Part shown: positions 1 through 7,944 of the stretch, one piece after another
How the letters are laid out: each line of letters opens with the position of its first letter
Position numbering within the stretch: position 1 is the first letter of the stretch
Notes under the pieces: generated by a model
Told to the model about the DNA's origin: nothing
Databases searched by the model: none
What the model saw: the letters and a program-made list of their open reading frames with translations, nothing else
Assembly: GCA_963759875.1 (NCBI GenBank)
Contig: CAVXBB010000016.1
Span: 248,001-312,000, forward strand
Source: JAFAGX01 sp963759875
Lineage (GTDB): Bacteria > Acidobacteriota > Terriglobia > Terriglobales > Acidobacteriaceae
Length of the DNA: 64,000 nt
Direction of reading: 5' to 3'
Translations under genes and position numbers: made by a program

Positions 1-615
1 CGCTGCTTGCTCCTCCCGTTTTTTCCGCTTGGAGGCAACCGTCGCTTCAAATGCCTCGCGGCTGGCCAAAGACTGCAACAAGAATCGCTTCTCTTCGGCA
101 TCTAGATGGCTGCGCAGCACATCACGCCTGGTCCTTCCTAATTCCGCAACCCATTCCGCGTATCCCAATCCAAATTGCCGTTCTAATTGCTGCCTGATCT
201 TTTGAGCTAATGACGGGCTCTGCCCCGAAGTCGAAATCGCGATCTGCAGATCGCCCCGCCTGACGACCGCGGGATAGAAAAAATTGCATTGTTCTGGCAC
301 GTCCACCACGTTGCATAGAACGCCGCCTTTGGCCGCTTCTCGAAACACCAGTTCGTTGACTGACTTCGAGGAAGTCGCGACGATCACGACAAAAACTCCG
401 TCAAGATCACCCGGAGAAAATCCTCGCTGCTCAAAATGAATTGCGCCGGATCTCGCCAACTCCTGCACCCGCTCCGTCGCGAGCATCGCGACTACGCGAA
501 TACGAGCTCCGGTATCCAGCAAGCCTTCAATCTTGCCTTCGGCCACTTTTCCCGCGCCGACCACAAGAACTTGGCGTCCCGTCAGTTTGACGTACATTGG
601 GAACAGTCTCTCCAT
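1..615 (-). CDS. Precorrin-2 dehydrogenase / sirohydrochlorin ferrochelatase (CysG N-terminal/Met8-like), cut by window edge
   Basis: I translated this minus-strand frame by hand; about 205 residues are visible and the frame stays open to position 1. It begins MERLFPMYVKLTGRQVLVVG and has the dinucleotide-binding motif GAGKVAEGK near residue 21, then CNVVDVPEQCNFFYPA and the ISTSGQSPSLA motif typical of siroheme synthase N-terminal domains. Such enzymes oxidise precorrin-2 with NAD and insert iron to make siroheme. The ATG lies 3 nt after the stop of the reductase at 619-2316, so the two are almost certainly cotranscribed, and siroheme is that enzyme's cofactor. No methyltransferase domain is visible, but the C-terminus is outside the window. 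Confidence 0.88.
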   Translation of the reverse strand, partial: MERLFPMYVKLTGRQVLVVGAGKVAEGKIEGLLDTGARIRVVAMLATERVQELARSGAIHFEQRGFSPGDLDGVFVVIVATSSKSVNELVFREAAKGGVLCNVVDVPEQCNFFYPAVVRRGDLQIAISTSGQSPSLAQKIRQQLERQFGLGYAEWVAELGRTRRDVLRSHLDAEEKRFLLQSLASREAFEATVASKRKKREEQAA

Positions 616-618
616 GCA

Positions 619-2316
619 TCAACCCTCCAATCCGTGCGGCACCGGCCCCAGCGGCGCATCGCGCATCACGGCCTCGACCTCATGTCCAGCCAGGAAACCA
701 CGCAGGTGTTGTTCGTTGTGACGACCAAAAAACTTCCGCAGGTTCTCCCCTGGGCAGCGTTCGGCCATATATGCCGTCAGTAGCCTCTCGATTGCATCAG
801 GTACTTCCGCCGCACTGCATCGATAGCCAATCGGGCGCGCAATGGTTTGGTTTTTGCCAACCGAGCCGCCGAGGCAAAAGTAATAGGCGTCCACCATCCG
901 GCCGTCAACTTTCAGCTTCTTGCCCTCGATCCCGATGTCAGCAATCCAGTGTTGCCCACAACTATTTGGACACCCGGAGACGTGCAGTCTCAAATCTTGA
1001 TCGAATTCGGGAAGCCTGTCCTCAAGTTCCTGCACCAGCCACCGCGAAAAGCCCTTGGTTTCCGTAATCGCCAGCTTGCAAAATTCCGTGCCACTGCAAG
1101 CGATCGCGCCACGCCAGAAAGGAGAAGCCGCCACCCGCAATCCGGCCGCATCGAGTCCCCTCGCGATCGCTTCCGCGTTGCGTTGCGGCACGTTCACGAT
1201 CACAAGGTTCTGCATGTTGGTGGTTCGTAATTCGCCGGTTGCGAATCGCTCAGCCAAATCCGCCGCCGCAAGCATTTGCTCCGGATATATTCGTCCACGC
1301 AGCACCGCGGCTCCCACGTAGCAGTATCCCGATTGCTTTTGCGGATGTATGCCGACATGGTCGCGATACACGTCAACCGGCGTTTGCTCCTCAACCGCAG
1401 GTTCGAGGCAGAATCCAATTCGCTTTTGCAATTCTTTTAAGAAATCTTCAGCAGTCCATCCGTGCCGCAAAAAGAGGAATTTGAGCCGCGCCCGTTCCCG
1501 ATGCTCACGCAGCTGATTGGAGTCACGAAAGATCTCGGCAATGCCCTTCACCACTGGCAGAACTTGCTCCCACTTCACGAAGGCGTTAAGGCGAGCCGCG
1601 AGGTTCGGCTCGGTGGAAAGTCCGCCGCCGACCCGCAGCGAAAATCCCGTTTGAATCTTCCCCTCAACCGTTCTCTGCGCCGCAGTCAGGCCGACATCAT
1701 TAATCTCCGGATAAGCGCACCATACCCGGCAGCCGCTGATTGAAATCTTGAATTTGCGCGGCAAGTTATAGAACTCAGGATTCCCCGCCAGCATTCTGGT
1801 GACTTCGAGCGCCAGGGGCGATGCATCGCAGATTTCTTGAGCATCGACTCCGGCAAGCGGGCATCCGGTCACATTGCGAGTCACGTCCCCGCAGGCTCCC
1901 ATTGTGTTCAGACCGCAACCGGCCAGGGCATCCAGAACTTCCGGCAATGCCTCAATAGTTATCCAGTGCAATTGAATGTTCTGCCGAACCGTAATGTCGG
2001 CAATTCCTCTGGCATATCGTTTTGTCAGCTCCGCGATGGTTCGAAGCTGGTTCGACTGCACCAATCCATTTGGTATGCGAATACGAACCATGAAATACGG
2101 CAGTGCTCGACCCTCGCCGTTTCGACCTCCGACCACTCCGGCCCCATCGCCTTGCGTATAAACTCCCCACCAACGCAAGTACGTTCCCAGCCATTCCGGC
2201 GGAATCGAGTCGAATCCCTCGCGTGCGAAGCGGCGAATTTCTGCCAAGGCTTCCCACGGATTCTTCTCTCGCTTTAAACGTTCAACTCGTTGTGCTTTGG
2301 TCTCTTTTTCATCCAT
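619..2316 (-). CDS. Siroheme/[4Fe-4S] sulfite (or nitrite) reductase, ferredoxin type
   Basis: The 565-residue protein has the two-half nitrite/sulfite reductase architecture. The cluster/siroheme ligands are visible as ACSGTEFCKLAITE (Cys-x5-Cys) and HVSGCPNSCGQH (Cys-x3-Cys) around residues 405-450, and an N-terminal half motif TGCPLAGVDAQE is present. The family reduces sulfite to sulfide or nitrite to ammonia with six electrons from ferredoxin. Sequence alone does not settle the substrate. The polycysteine leader upstream argues for sulfite and cysteine synthesis. It starts one base after the T-run of an intrinsic terminator, so expression probably depends on antitermination. The siroheme-synthesis gene follows directly. 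Confidence 0.88.
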   Translation of the reverse strand: MDEKETKAQRVERLKREKNPWEALAEIRRFAREGFDSIPPEWLGTYLRWWGVYTQGDGAGVVGGRNGEGRALPYFMVRIRIPNGLVQSNQLRTIAELTKRYARGIADITVRQNIQLHWITIEALPEVLDALAGCGLNTMGACGDVTRNVTGCPLAGVDAQEICDASPLALEVTRMLAGNPEFYNLPRKFKISISGCRVWCAYPEINDVGLTAAQRTVEGKIQTGFSLRVGGGLSTEPNLAARLNAFVKWEQVLPVVKGIAEIFRDSNQLREHRERARLKFLFLRHGWTAEDFLKELQKRIGFCLEPAVEEQTPVDVYRDHVGIHPQKQSGYCYVGAAVLRGRIYPEQMLAAADLAERFATGELRTTNMQNLVIVNVPQRNAEAIARGLDAAGLRVAASPFWRGAIACSGTEFCKLAITETKGFSRWLVQELEDRLPEFDQDLRLHVSGCPNSCGQHWIADIGIEGKKLKVDGRMVDAYYFCLGGSVGKNQTIARPIGYRCSAAEVPDAIERLLTAYMAERCPGENLRKFFGRHNEQHLRGFLAGHEVEAVMRDAPLGPVPHGLEG

Positions 2317-2356
2317 AAAAAGAAAAACCCACCGCCAGCTTTCTTCTGGCGATGGG
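2317..2356 (-). terminator. Intrinsic terminator in the reductase leader (attenuator)
   Basis: On the minus strand CCCATCGCCAG and CTGGCGGTGGG form an 11-bp stem with one mismatch around a short AAGAAAG loop (2328-2356). It is followed at once by a T-rich tract (2317-2327) that ends at the reductase ATG. A rho-independent terminator directly against a start codon makes sense only as a conditional one. Its 5' arm overlaps a segment that can pair with the leader peptide coding region instead. Confidence 0.82.
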
Positions 2357-2412
2357 CATGATTGCTGATATTTAAAGAACGACTAGGTCAGCAGCCTCCT
2401 CAAGCCAGAAGA
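2342..2412 (-). promoter_or_regulatory. Antiterminator pairing between leader ORF and terminator arm
   Basis: TCTTCTGGC (2404-2412, leader codons 23-25) is exactly complementary over 9 nt to GCCAGAAGA (2342-2350), which contains part of the 5' arm of the terminator. The two structures exclude each other. A ribosome stalled on Cys codons 16-19 would leave the upstream strand free to form the antiterminator. A ribosome reaching the stop codon would cover it and let the terminator form. Confidence 0.65.
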
Positions 2413-2478
2413 TAAGGTTGCGCAACAACAACAAGCGCAATTGCATGCATTCCGGCGATATTGGCTGTCCCACATCAT
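2383..2478 (-). CDS. Polycysteine leader peptide (31 aa), cysteine-responsive attenuator
   Basis: The ORF starts at ATGATG and reads M-M-W-D-S-Q-Y-R-R-N-A, then C-N-C-A-C-C-C-C, ending L-L-T. Six of residues 12-19 are Cys. It ends 26 nt before the terminator hairpin at 2328-2356. No good Shine-Dalgarno precedes it, but a good promoter places the predicted RNA start at or next to the ATG, so it may be leaderless. Polycysteine leader peptides upstream of sulfur genes are known in mycobacteria; here the role is inferred from layout. The TTG-like repeat gives Leu- or Val-rich peptides in the other two frames, so the translated frame still needs proof. Confidence 0.68.
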   Translation of the reverse strand: MMWDSQYRRNACNCACCCCATLSSGLRRLLT

Positions 2479-2485
2479 TTGCCCG

Positions 2486-2514
2486 ATTCTACGGTCGAAC
2501 GGCAGAGACGTCAA
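2486..2514 (-). promoter_or_regulatory. Sigma70-type promoter of the sulfite reductase operon
   Basis: On the minus strand TTGACG (2509-2514), a 17-nt spacer and TAGAAT (2486-2491) form a near-consensus promoter. The expected start lies about 7 nt downstream, at or within 1-2 nt of the leader ATG at 2478. Confidence 0.65.
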
Positions 2515-2865
2515 CGTTAAACGCTTGGATGATCGGTAGCGGATAGAAGAATCAGGATTTTTTGAAGTGTAACGATCAGTTACTTCGGATAGTTCTGGTC
2601 CGTTACTGTCGAAATACATATTACGAAGGTGACATTTACACCACCTAAACCTGCGGCTACCATCGTAGCGTGGTTTGGCAGTTCTGGGGGAGGGCTGCCG
2701 GGCGTCCTGAGCCGTGAGGTTCAGGGCGCTTTTTGTTTCTGGACATTGGTTGAGAGTGAACCGGACGCCGGATACCGACCCTCGCCGCTTTCGCAGGGTG
2801 AATAACTAACTATGGCTTCGGTTCACCTCTGATGGACGCTGCCGTCCCAGCAAAATTGCTGTCAG
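2515..2865. other. Intergenic region between the reductase leader and the phosphate transporter
   Basis: No convincing gene lies here. It holds an inverted repeat GTAAC-gatca-GTTAC (2569-2583) with another GTTAC at 2602-2606, which could be an operator for the minus-strand operon. It also holds two + strand hairpins ending in a T-run (see the terminator at 2702-2734) with no recognised + strand gene in front, so a small RNA is possible. Confidence 0.4.
2702..2734 (+). terminator. Rho-independent terminator with no known upstream gene
   Basis: GCGTCCTGAGCC (2702-2713) and GGTTCAGGGCGC (2718-2729) form a 12-bp stem with two G-U pairs around a GTGA loop, followed by TTTTTG. A smaller hairpin, GGCAG (2677-2681) with CTGCC (2695-2699), lies just upstream. 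Nothing coding on the + strand precedes it in the window, so it may end a short non-coding RNA. Confidence 0.6.
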
Positions 2866-2896
2866 CTTTAACACCCTTGTAACACTGCGGTATTAA
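2866..2896 (+). promoter_or_regulatory. Promoter with Pho-box-like direct repeats before the phosphate transporter
   Basis: CTTTAAC (2866-2872) and TTGTAAC (2877-2883) are 7-bp direct repeats with an 11-bp period, the geometry of PhoB/PhoP boxes. They overlap a possible -35 TTAACA (2868-2873), 17 nt before -10 TATTAA (2891-2896). A strong CAGGAG ribosome site precedes the ATG at 2947. The Pho assignment is inferred from geometry and the gene's function. Confidence 0.5.
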
Positions 2897-2946
2897 ACTC
2901 CACACCTGATTCTCATCCTCCGATCTCTCTGTTCCAGGAGATTTCA

Positions 2947-4575
2947 ATGAGCGCAGCACCGGCATCGATTCCGTCACCAGCAGGACCCACAGCAGTAGCA
3001 AGACCTGCAATTGAAGCCAAACTTGCGAAAGGTCCGGGCAAGGTAGGCTTACTGATCTTTGGAGTCGTCCTCATTATCGGCGTTGTCTACGCCGGATCCC
3101 ACCTTATTAACGACCTTTCCAGCGTACAGAGCACATCGATCATGCCATTTCTGTTGCTCGGCCTGGCGCTGCTGGTGGCCTTGGGATTCGAATTTGTGAA
3201 CGGCTTTCATGACACTGCAAATGCTGTGGCCACGGTCATCTACACGCATTCTCTTGAGCCGCACATCGCGGTGGTGTGGTCAGGCTTTTGGAATTTTCTG
3301 GGTGTTGTGACCTCAACCGGGTTGGTCGCGTTCGGCATTATTTCCTTGCTGCCGGTGGAATTGATTTTGCAGGTGGGAAGCAAAGCCGGTTTTGCGATGG
3401 TGTTTGCGCTTTTGGTGGCTGCCATCATTTGGAACCTGAGCACATGGTATTTCGGACTGCCGGCGTCGAGTTCGCACACTCTGATCGGCTCGATCATCGG
3501 AGTGGGAATCGCCAATCAGCTGATGGCCGTAAAAACGGGAACCAGTGGCGTCGACTGGGGACAAGCGTTAAATATTGGCAAGTCACTGCTCGTTTCTCCG
3601 CTGGTGGGATTTGCCATGGCCGGATTGCTGCTCGGCGTCATGAAAATCGTAGTCAAAAATCGCAAGCTGTACCAGGCTCCAGAGGGAACGCAGCCGCCGC
3701 CGTTCTGGATCCGCATGCTGCTCCTGCTGACCTGCACTGGCGTCAGCTTTGCGCATGGCTCGAATGACGGACAAAAAGGGATGGGATTGATCATGCTCAT
3801 CCTCATCGGAACTGTGCCGACCGCCTACGCCTTGAATCACGCCGTCACTAATAAGCAATCGCAGGACTTCATCGCAGTCTCCCAACAAGCGGCCAGCACC
3901 CTGGACAAATACGTTAGCCCGAATGCGGTGATCAGTGACGCACGCGAGGATGTGACCACATACATCCGCACGAAAGAATTCACGCCCAATACCATGCTGG
4001 CCCTGCGCCAGTTGGTGAGCGACATCGGAAATGAAACCGCTCTGTTCGGAGAACTGCGGAAGGTGCCGAACGATCGTGTGCGCAATTTCCGCAATGACAT
4101 GTATCTTGTCAGCGAAGCGCTGCGGCTCATGCAGAAGACGCATCAACCCTCGATTTCGGCCAGCGACTGGCAAGTGCTAACCAATTACAAGAAGCACGTG
4201 GACAATGCCACCAAGTTCATCCCAGGATGGGTCAAAGTCGCGGTGGCAATGGCGCTGGGGCTGGGAACGATGGTCGGCTGGAAGCGCATCGTCGTCACCG
4301 TCGGAGAAAAAATCGGAAAAGATCATCTTACTTACGGCCAGGGTGCAGCCGCCGAGATTACGGCCATGGTCACCATTGGAGCCGCCGATTGGTTTGGCCT
4401 TCCCGTCAGTACCACGCATGTGCTTTCGTCAGGAATTGCCGGCACGATGGCCGCCAATCACTCGGGATTGCAATGGGGAACCGTGCGGAATCTGCTGATG
4501 GCGTGGGTGCTGACGTTGCCCGCTTCCATCATGCTGGCCGGATTTCTGTTCTGGGCGTTCAGCCGGACGTTCTAG
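2947..4575 (+). CDS. PiT-family inorganic phosphate transporter
   Basis: The 542-residue membrane protein has the two signature repeats of the PHO4/PiT family: GFEFVNGFHDTANAVATVI near residue 80 and FAHGSNDGQKGMG near residue 270. Many hydrophobic segments are present, and a hydrophilic loop of about 130 residues splits the two halves (roughly residues 295-425). PiT proteins import phosphate (usually as a metal-phosphate complex) with protons or sodium. No PhoU-like partner gene lies next to it. The start follows CAGGAG at good spacing, and repeats resembling a Pho box sit upstream. Confidence 0.92.
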   Translation: MSAAPASIPSPAGPTAVARPAIEAKLAKGPGKVGLLIFGVVLIIGVVYAGSHLINDLSSVQSTSIMPFLLLGLALLVALGFEFVNGFHDTANAVATVIYTHSLEPHIAVVWSGFWNFLGVVTSTGLVAFGIISLLPVELILQVGSKAGFAMVFALLVAAIIWNLSTWYFGLPASSSHTLIGSIIGVGIANQLMAVKTGTSGVDWGQALNIGKSLLVSPLVGFAMAGLLLGVMKIVVKNRKLYQAPEGTQPPPFWIRMLLLLTCTGVSFAHGSNDGQKGMGLIMLILIGTVPTAYALNHAVTNKQSQDFIAVSQQAASTLDKYVSPNAVISDAREDVTTYIRTKEFTPNTMLALRQLVSDIGNETALFGELRKVPNDRVRNFRNDMYLVSEALRLMQKTHQPSISASDWQVLTNYKKHVDNATKFIPGWVKVAVAMALGLGTMVGWKRIVVTVGEKIGKDHLTYGQGAAAEITAMVTIGAADWFGLPVSTTHVLSSGIAGTMAANHSGLQWGTVRNLLMAWVLTLPASIMLAGFLFWAFSRTF

Positions 4576-4586
4576 GTAAGAGCTCA

Positions 4587-4961
4587 TCACTTGGAAGCAC
4601 GGTTTGAAATCCAAGCCGTGTCTTGACGCCTATCCGGATGATTAGGATCGGTGAATTCCATCAACTCGATTGGAGCGCCGTTTTCGACAATGAAGGCGAC
4701 GCGGACACCATTTGACGGACTGTTCGGCGCAATCAGAATTTCTCGTCCTGCTAGTTCAGAGTCCAAGTCCATCACCTCGAACGCAACATGCGCCACTTGC
4801 CTGACCAACTCGGGAACGGGCGCGTCCACCTCGAACCGCATCCATTCCACGCCGTACTCGCTGTTTTCATGCCCGACGATAAATGTCTTCAGGCCGCGGA
4901 GGGCGCGCTCTCCAGGCTTGGTTTCATTGGTAGGAATTCCGATGTGGTGATACCGGCGCAT
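4587..4961 (-). CDS. VOC (glyoxalase-like) family protein
   Basis: About 124 residues starting MRRYHHIGIPTNE. The start at 4961 is preferred over an upstream in-frame ATG because AAGGAGG lies just before it. The HHIGIPT opening, the VAFEV segment and the ending IELMEF fit one vicinal-oxygen-chelate domain, with the N-terminal His and C-terminal Glu as possible metal ligands. The substrate is unknown. The gene is convergent with the phosphate transporter, with 11 bp between stop codons. Confidence 0.75.
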   Translation of the reverse strand: MRRYHHIGIPTNETKPGERALRGLKTFIVGHENSEYGVEWMRFEVDAPVPELVRQVAHVAFEVMDLDSELAGREILIAPNSPSNGVRVAFIVENGAPIELMEFTDPNHPDRRQDTAWISNRASK

Positions 4962-5157
4962 TTTATCGCCTCCTTGCCTGTTGCGACCGACTCGGCGCGA
5001 TGATACCGGACAAACGAACAAAAACAGACGCGGGGCCCCATTCTAGCAGAGCGTTTTCCGCGAAGTTAGCGTGGAAATCTCCCGGTTCCCACGTTTCGCA
5101 AAAGCGGCGAAACATGGATTACCCGCCCAGCCGGGGTTGCTTGGGTCGCGGGACCAG

Positions 5158-6228
5158 TCAACCGTTCTGAACTCGATCCGCGACCCAGTCACCCGCTTCC
5201 CGCGTTCCCAAGTTCCCGCCAACATCTTGCGTGGTTTTCTTCTGCTGGACGGCGTCTAGAACTGCCGCTTCGATCTTTTCGGCTTCGGGAGTCAGTCCTA
5301 GATGATTCAGCATTATCGCAGCCGTCAGGATCGCGCCGAGGGGATTTGCAAGATTGTTCCCGGCAATTGGCGGCGCGGAGCCGTGCACCGGCTCAAACAT
5401 CGAAGTTTTTCCGGGATGAATATTACCGCTAGCGGCCATACCCAAACCACCCTGCAGTCCAGCCGCGAGGTCGGTGATGATGTCGCCGAACATGTTGTTA
5501 GTTACGATCACATCGAACTGCCGCGGATCACGCACCATCTGCATGCACAGCGCGTCCACGTACATGTGTTCAGTCTTGATCCGCGGGTACTCGCCGCTGA
5601 TCTCCTTGAATACCCGTTGCCACAGGCTGCCGGCGTGAGTCATGGCATTCGATTTGTCACACATAAGCACGCGCTGGCGCTGGCTGCCGTCCTGCTTCGC
5701 ATGGCTCACGCAATATTCGAACGCATAACGAATGACGCGCTCGACCCCTTTGCGCGTGTTGATGTCTTCCTGAATCGCGATCTCATCGGGCGTACCTTTC
5801 TTAAAAATGCCGCCGGCATCGGTGTAAACGCCCTCCGTGTTTTCGCGGATGACGACAAAATCCACGTCCTTAGGCTCGACGCCCTTTAGTGGGCAGAGCG
5901 TCGCATTCAGCAAGCGCACAGGACGAACATTGGCGTAAAGATCCATCTGAAAGCGCATGCCGAGCAGAATTTCTTTAGCATGGATGTTGGTGGAAACTCG
6001 CGGATCGCCGAACGCGCCGACCAGGATGGCATCGAAATCCCGCTGCAGCATAGCGAAACCGCCGGGCGGAACTGTGACGCCGTCGCGAAGATAGCGGTCA
6101 GCGCCCCAGTCAAGTTGCGTGGTCTCGATGTCCGCTCCCGCTGCGGCCATCACTTTTACGGCTTCGGGAATGACCTCTTTGCCGATGCCATCCCCAGGAA
6201 TAATGGCTATGCGCTTTTTGTGTGTCAC
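5158..6228 (-). CDS. Isocitrate/isopropylmalate dehydrogenase family enzyme (LeuB-like)
   Basis: The 356-residue protein starts MTHKKRIAIIPGDGIGKEV, the family N-terminus. It has the substrate-binding Arg pair region (MDLYANVRPVR), VIRENTEGVYTDAG near residue 128, the metal-binding NNMFGDIITDLAAGLQGGLG near 245, and the NAD site EPVHGSAPPIAG. It oxidatively decarboxylates a 2-hydroxyacid with NAD. 3-isopropylmalate dehydrogenase (leucine synthesis) is the likeliest role; tartrate- or homoisocitrate-dehydrogenase-like activity cannot be excluded. It stands alone, not in a visible leu operon, although a LeuC/aconitase-type gene lies at the far right edge. Confidence 0.82.
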   Translation of the reverse strand: MTHKKRIAIIPGDGIGKEVIPEAVKVMAAAGADIETTQLDWGADRYLRDGVTVPPGGFAMLQRDFDAILVGAFGDPRVSTNIHAKEILLGMRFQMDLYANVRPVRLLNATLCPLKGVEPKDVDFVVIRENTEGVYTDAGGIFKKGTPDEIAIQEDINTRKGVERVIRYAFEYCVSHAKQDGSQRQRVLMCDKSNAMTHAGSLWQRVFKEISGEYPRIKTEHMYVDALCMQMVRDPRQFDVIVTNNMFGDIITDLAAGLQGGLGMAASGNIHPGKTSMFEPVHGSAPPIAGNNLANPLGAILTAAIMLNHLGLTPEAEKIEAAVLDAVQQKKTTQDVGGNLGTREAGDWVADRVQNG

Positions 6229-6302
6229 GGGGGAAAGGTAGCATAAAAGCGGTAGCTAGTAGTCAGGGGCCAGGACACCCGCTCGCCGAAGATGAAAAGG
6301 TC

Positions 6303-6794
6303 CTACTTTTTGCGCTGCATCTCGTAAAGAAACTTCGCGTCCTTGCCTTCTTTTTTCCAGGTCCACTCTTCGCTGTAGTGGTCGGAATCGCTGAACAAGT
6401 AGACGGCGCGGTGCATGTGGCCGGTCTGAGGTCCGGGCAGATTAGTCGCGTCCAGAAAATCGAACGAGACCATCTTCAGGTCCGGCGAGATTGCCGCCAC
6501 CATTCGAGGCTGATTGCCCGACGGACAGAAGTGTGTCATCAGCAGCCGCATTCCATCAACATAGAACATGGAAGTCATATTTTCCGAAGCCATGTGGTTC
6601 TCAGCCATAACCGCGGTACCACCCGCGATCAACTGATAAGTGACTTCGGACGTCTCTCCCGCAGGAGATTTCCCTTGCCAAGTACCCGCCATGGACTTGA
6701 ATCGCTCAAGGACCCTCTGGGCATCCGACTGCGCCAGAACTGAAAGACTGGTGAACAAAAGCATCATTAACGCTGCCGCGCGAAACGTCCTCAT
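6303..6794 (-). CDS. Exported protein of unknown function (DUF1579-like)
   Basis: 163 residues with a clear signal peptide (MRTFRAAALMMLLFTSLSVLA, cut after LAQ). The start at 6794 follows AGGAGGG. The mature part begins with a short helix and a MAGTWQGKS segment, followed by beta-strand-rich sequence ending EWTWKKEG. This layout resembles DUF1579-type or lipocalin-like domains that measure small-molecule or lipid binding, but that is only a resemblance. It is divergent from ygfZ. Confidence 0.6.
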   Translation of the reverse strand: MRTFRAAALMMLLFTSLSVLAQSDAQRVLERFKSMAGTWQGKSPAGETSEVTYQLIAGGTAVMAENHMASENMTSMFYVDGMRLLMTHFCPSGNQPRMVAAISPDLKMVSFDFLDATNLPGPQTGHMHRAVYLFSDSDHYSEEWTWKKEGKDAKFLYEMQRKK

Positions 6795-6907
6795 GCGACC
6801 CTCCTGAGAAGATAAGACGCGGAACTTTAGCAATAGATAGCGACCGCTCTTGCATGCTCGGGGCAGGATTCGCTTTCTGCTCACCTTGTATAATCTAAGA
6901 TTGGCCT

Positions 6908-7930
6908 ATGAGTTCTGCAACAATTCATCACGCCCCCTCAGCGGCTACCGGGGCCGAAACGCAGGTGGAGTTTGCTTCCCTGCTGTCGAACTGCGGCATT
7001 TTCGAGCTGAGTAACCGAGCCAAAATCAGCCTTTCCGGCAACGATCGCGTGCGCTGGCTCAATGGCATGATCACGAACAAGGTTCGCGATCTGGCCGTTG
7101 GGCAAGGTATTTACGCCTTTGTGCTGAATCCGCAGGGACACATTTTGGGAGATTTGTACGCTTACAATCGCGGCGAGTCGCTGCTGATTGATACGGATCA
7201 ATCGCAGACGGAAAAGCTGCTGAGCATTTTTCGAAAATACATAATCATGGACAAGGTTGAGATCGCGAATTTGAGCGATACGCTGACCTCGGTAGGAATC
7301 GTGGGGTCCAAAGCTCGCGAGGTGCTTCGCGGTGCCGGATTCGAGTTCCCGGATTTGGCGACGCTGCAATCTGTTGATTTGACCTGGCAGAATTCGCCTG
7401 TAACCATTGTGCGCGGAGATAATCCTGCGCTCGAATCGTACGAAATCTGGCTAGCCCCTGCCCAGGTTTCATCGACAACCGATCAGCTTACAAAGGCGGG
7501 GGCAGTTCCTATTAGCACAGCCACACTCGAACTGCTTCGAGTTAGCAGCGGCGTTCCACGCTATGGACAAGACATTCGCGAACGCGATCTGCCGCAGGAA
7601 ACCGAACAGGCTCGGGCTTTGCATTTCAGCAAAGGCTGTTACATCGGACAGGAAATCGTCGAGCGCATAAGGTCGCGGGGCAACGTGCATCGCAAATTCA
7701 CCGGATTTGAAGTGCAGGGGCCGCTGCCAGCCGATGGAACGAAAATCCAATCCGAGGGCAAGGATGTCGGTGAAGTGACCAGTACGGCTTCTCTTCCCTT
7801 GCCGACAGACCAGCGCTCCGTTGCGCTCGGCTACATTCGTCGCGAGCTCGCGACCTCCGGCCGACCGCTTCGGGCTGGCGATTCTCAACTGAGCCCCGCC
7901 AACATACCGTTCGCGGGAGTGTTTTCCTAA
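6908..7930 (+). CDS. ygfZ: Folate-binding protein YgfZ (Fe-S cluster repair/assembly)
   Basis: 340 residues, GcvT-like fold. The diagnostic YgfZ motif KGCYIGQEIVER is present around residue 242, with the conserved Cys. The N-terminal half has LSGNDRVRWLNGMITNKVRDL, typical for the family. YgfZ uses tetrahydrofolate and supports Fe-S enzymes such as the tRNA methylthiotransferase MiaB. It heads a tight + strand operon with a DUF1844 protein 14 bp later, then MBL and ribF. Confidence 0.92.
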   Translation: MSSATIHHAPSAATGAETQVEFASLLSNCGIFELSNRAKISLSGNDRVRWLNGMITNKVRDLAVGQGIYAFVLNPQGHILGDLYAYNRGESLLIDTDQSQTEKLLSIFRKYIIMDKVEIANLSDTLTSVGIVGSKAREVLRGAGFEFPDLATLQSVDLTWQNSPVTIVRGDNPALESYEIWLAPAQVSSTTDQLTKAGAVPISTATLELLRVSSGVPRYGQDIRERDLPQETEQARALHFSKGCYIGQEIVERIRSRGNVHRKFTGFEVQGPLPADGTKIQSEGKDVGEVTSTASLPLPTDQRSVALGYIRRELATSGRPLRAGDSQLSPANIPFAGVFS

Positions 7931-7944
7931 GGGACAAAAAGATT

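Noticed and set aside
436..1230. Several + strand ORFs opposite the siroheme and reductase genes
   Set aside because: They are antisense shadows without domain features.
2372..2450. Leu-rich (ATG at 2446) and Val-rich (ATG at 2450) reading frames across the same leader
   Set aside because: The TTG-like repeat makes runs in all frames. Only the Cys frame starts at the predicted RNA 5' end and matches the gene's function.
2383..2619. A 78-codon minus-strand ORF containing the Cys run
   Set aside because: Its first 47 codons lie upstream of a good promoter whose RNA start is near 2478, so only the last 31 codons are likely translated; the longer protein has no family resemblance.
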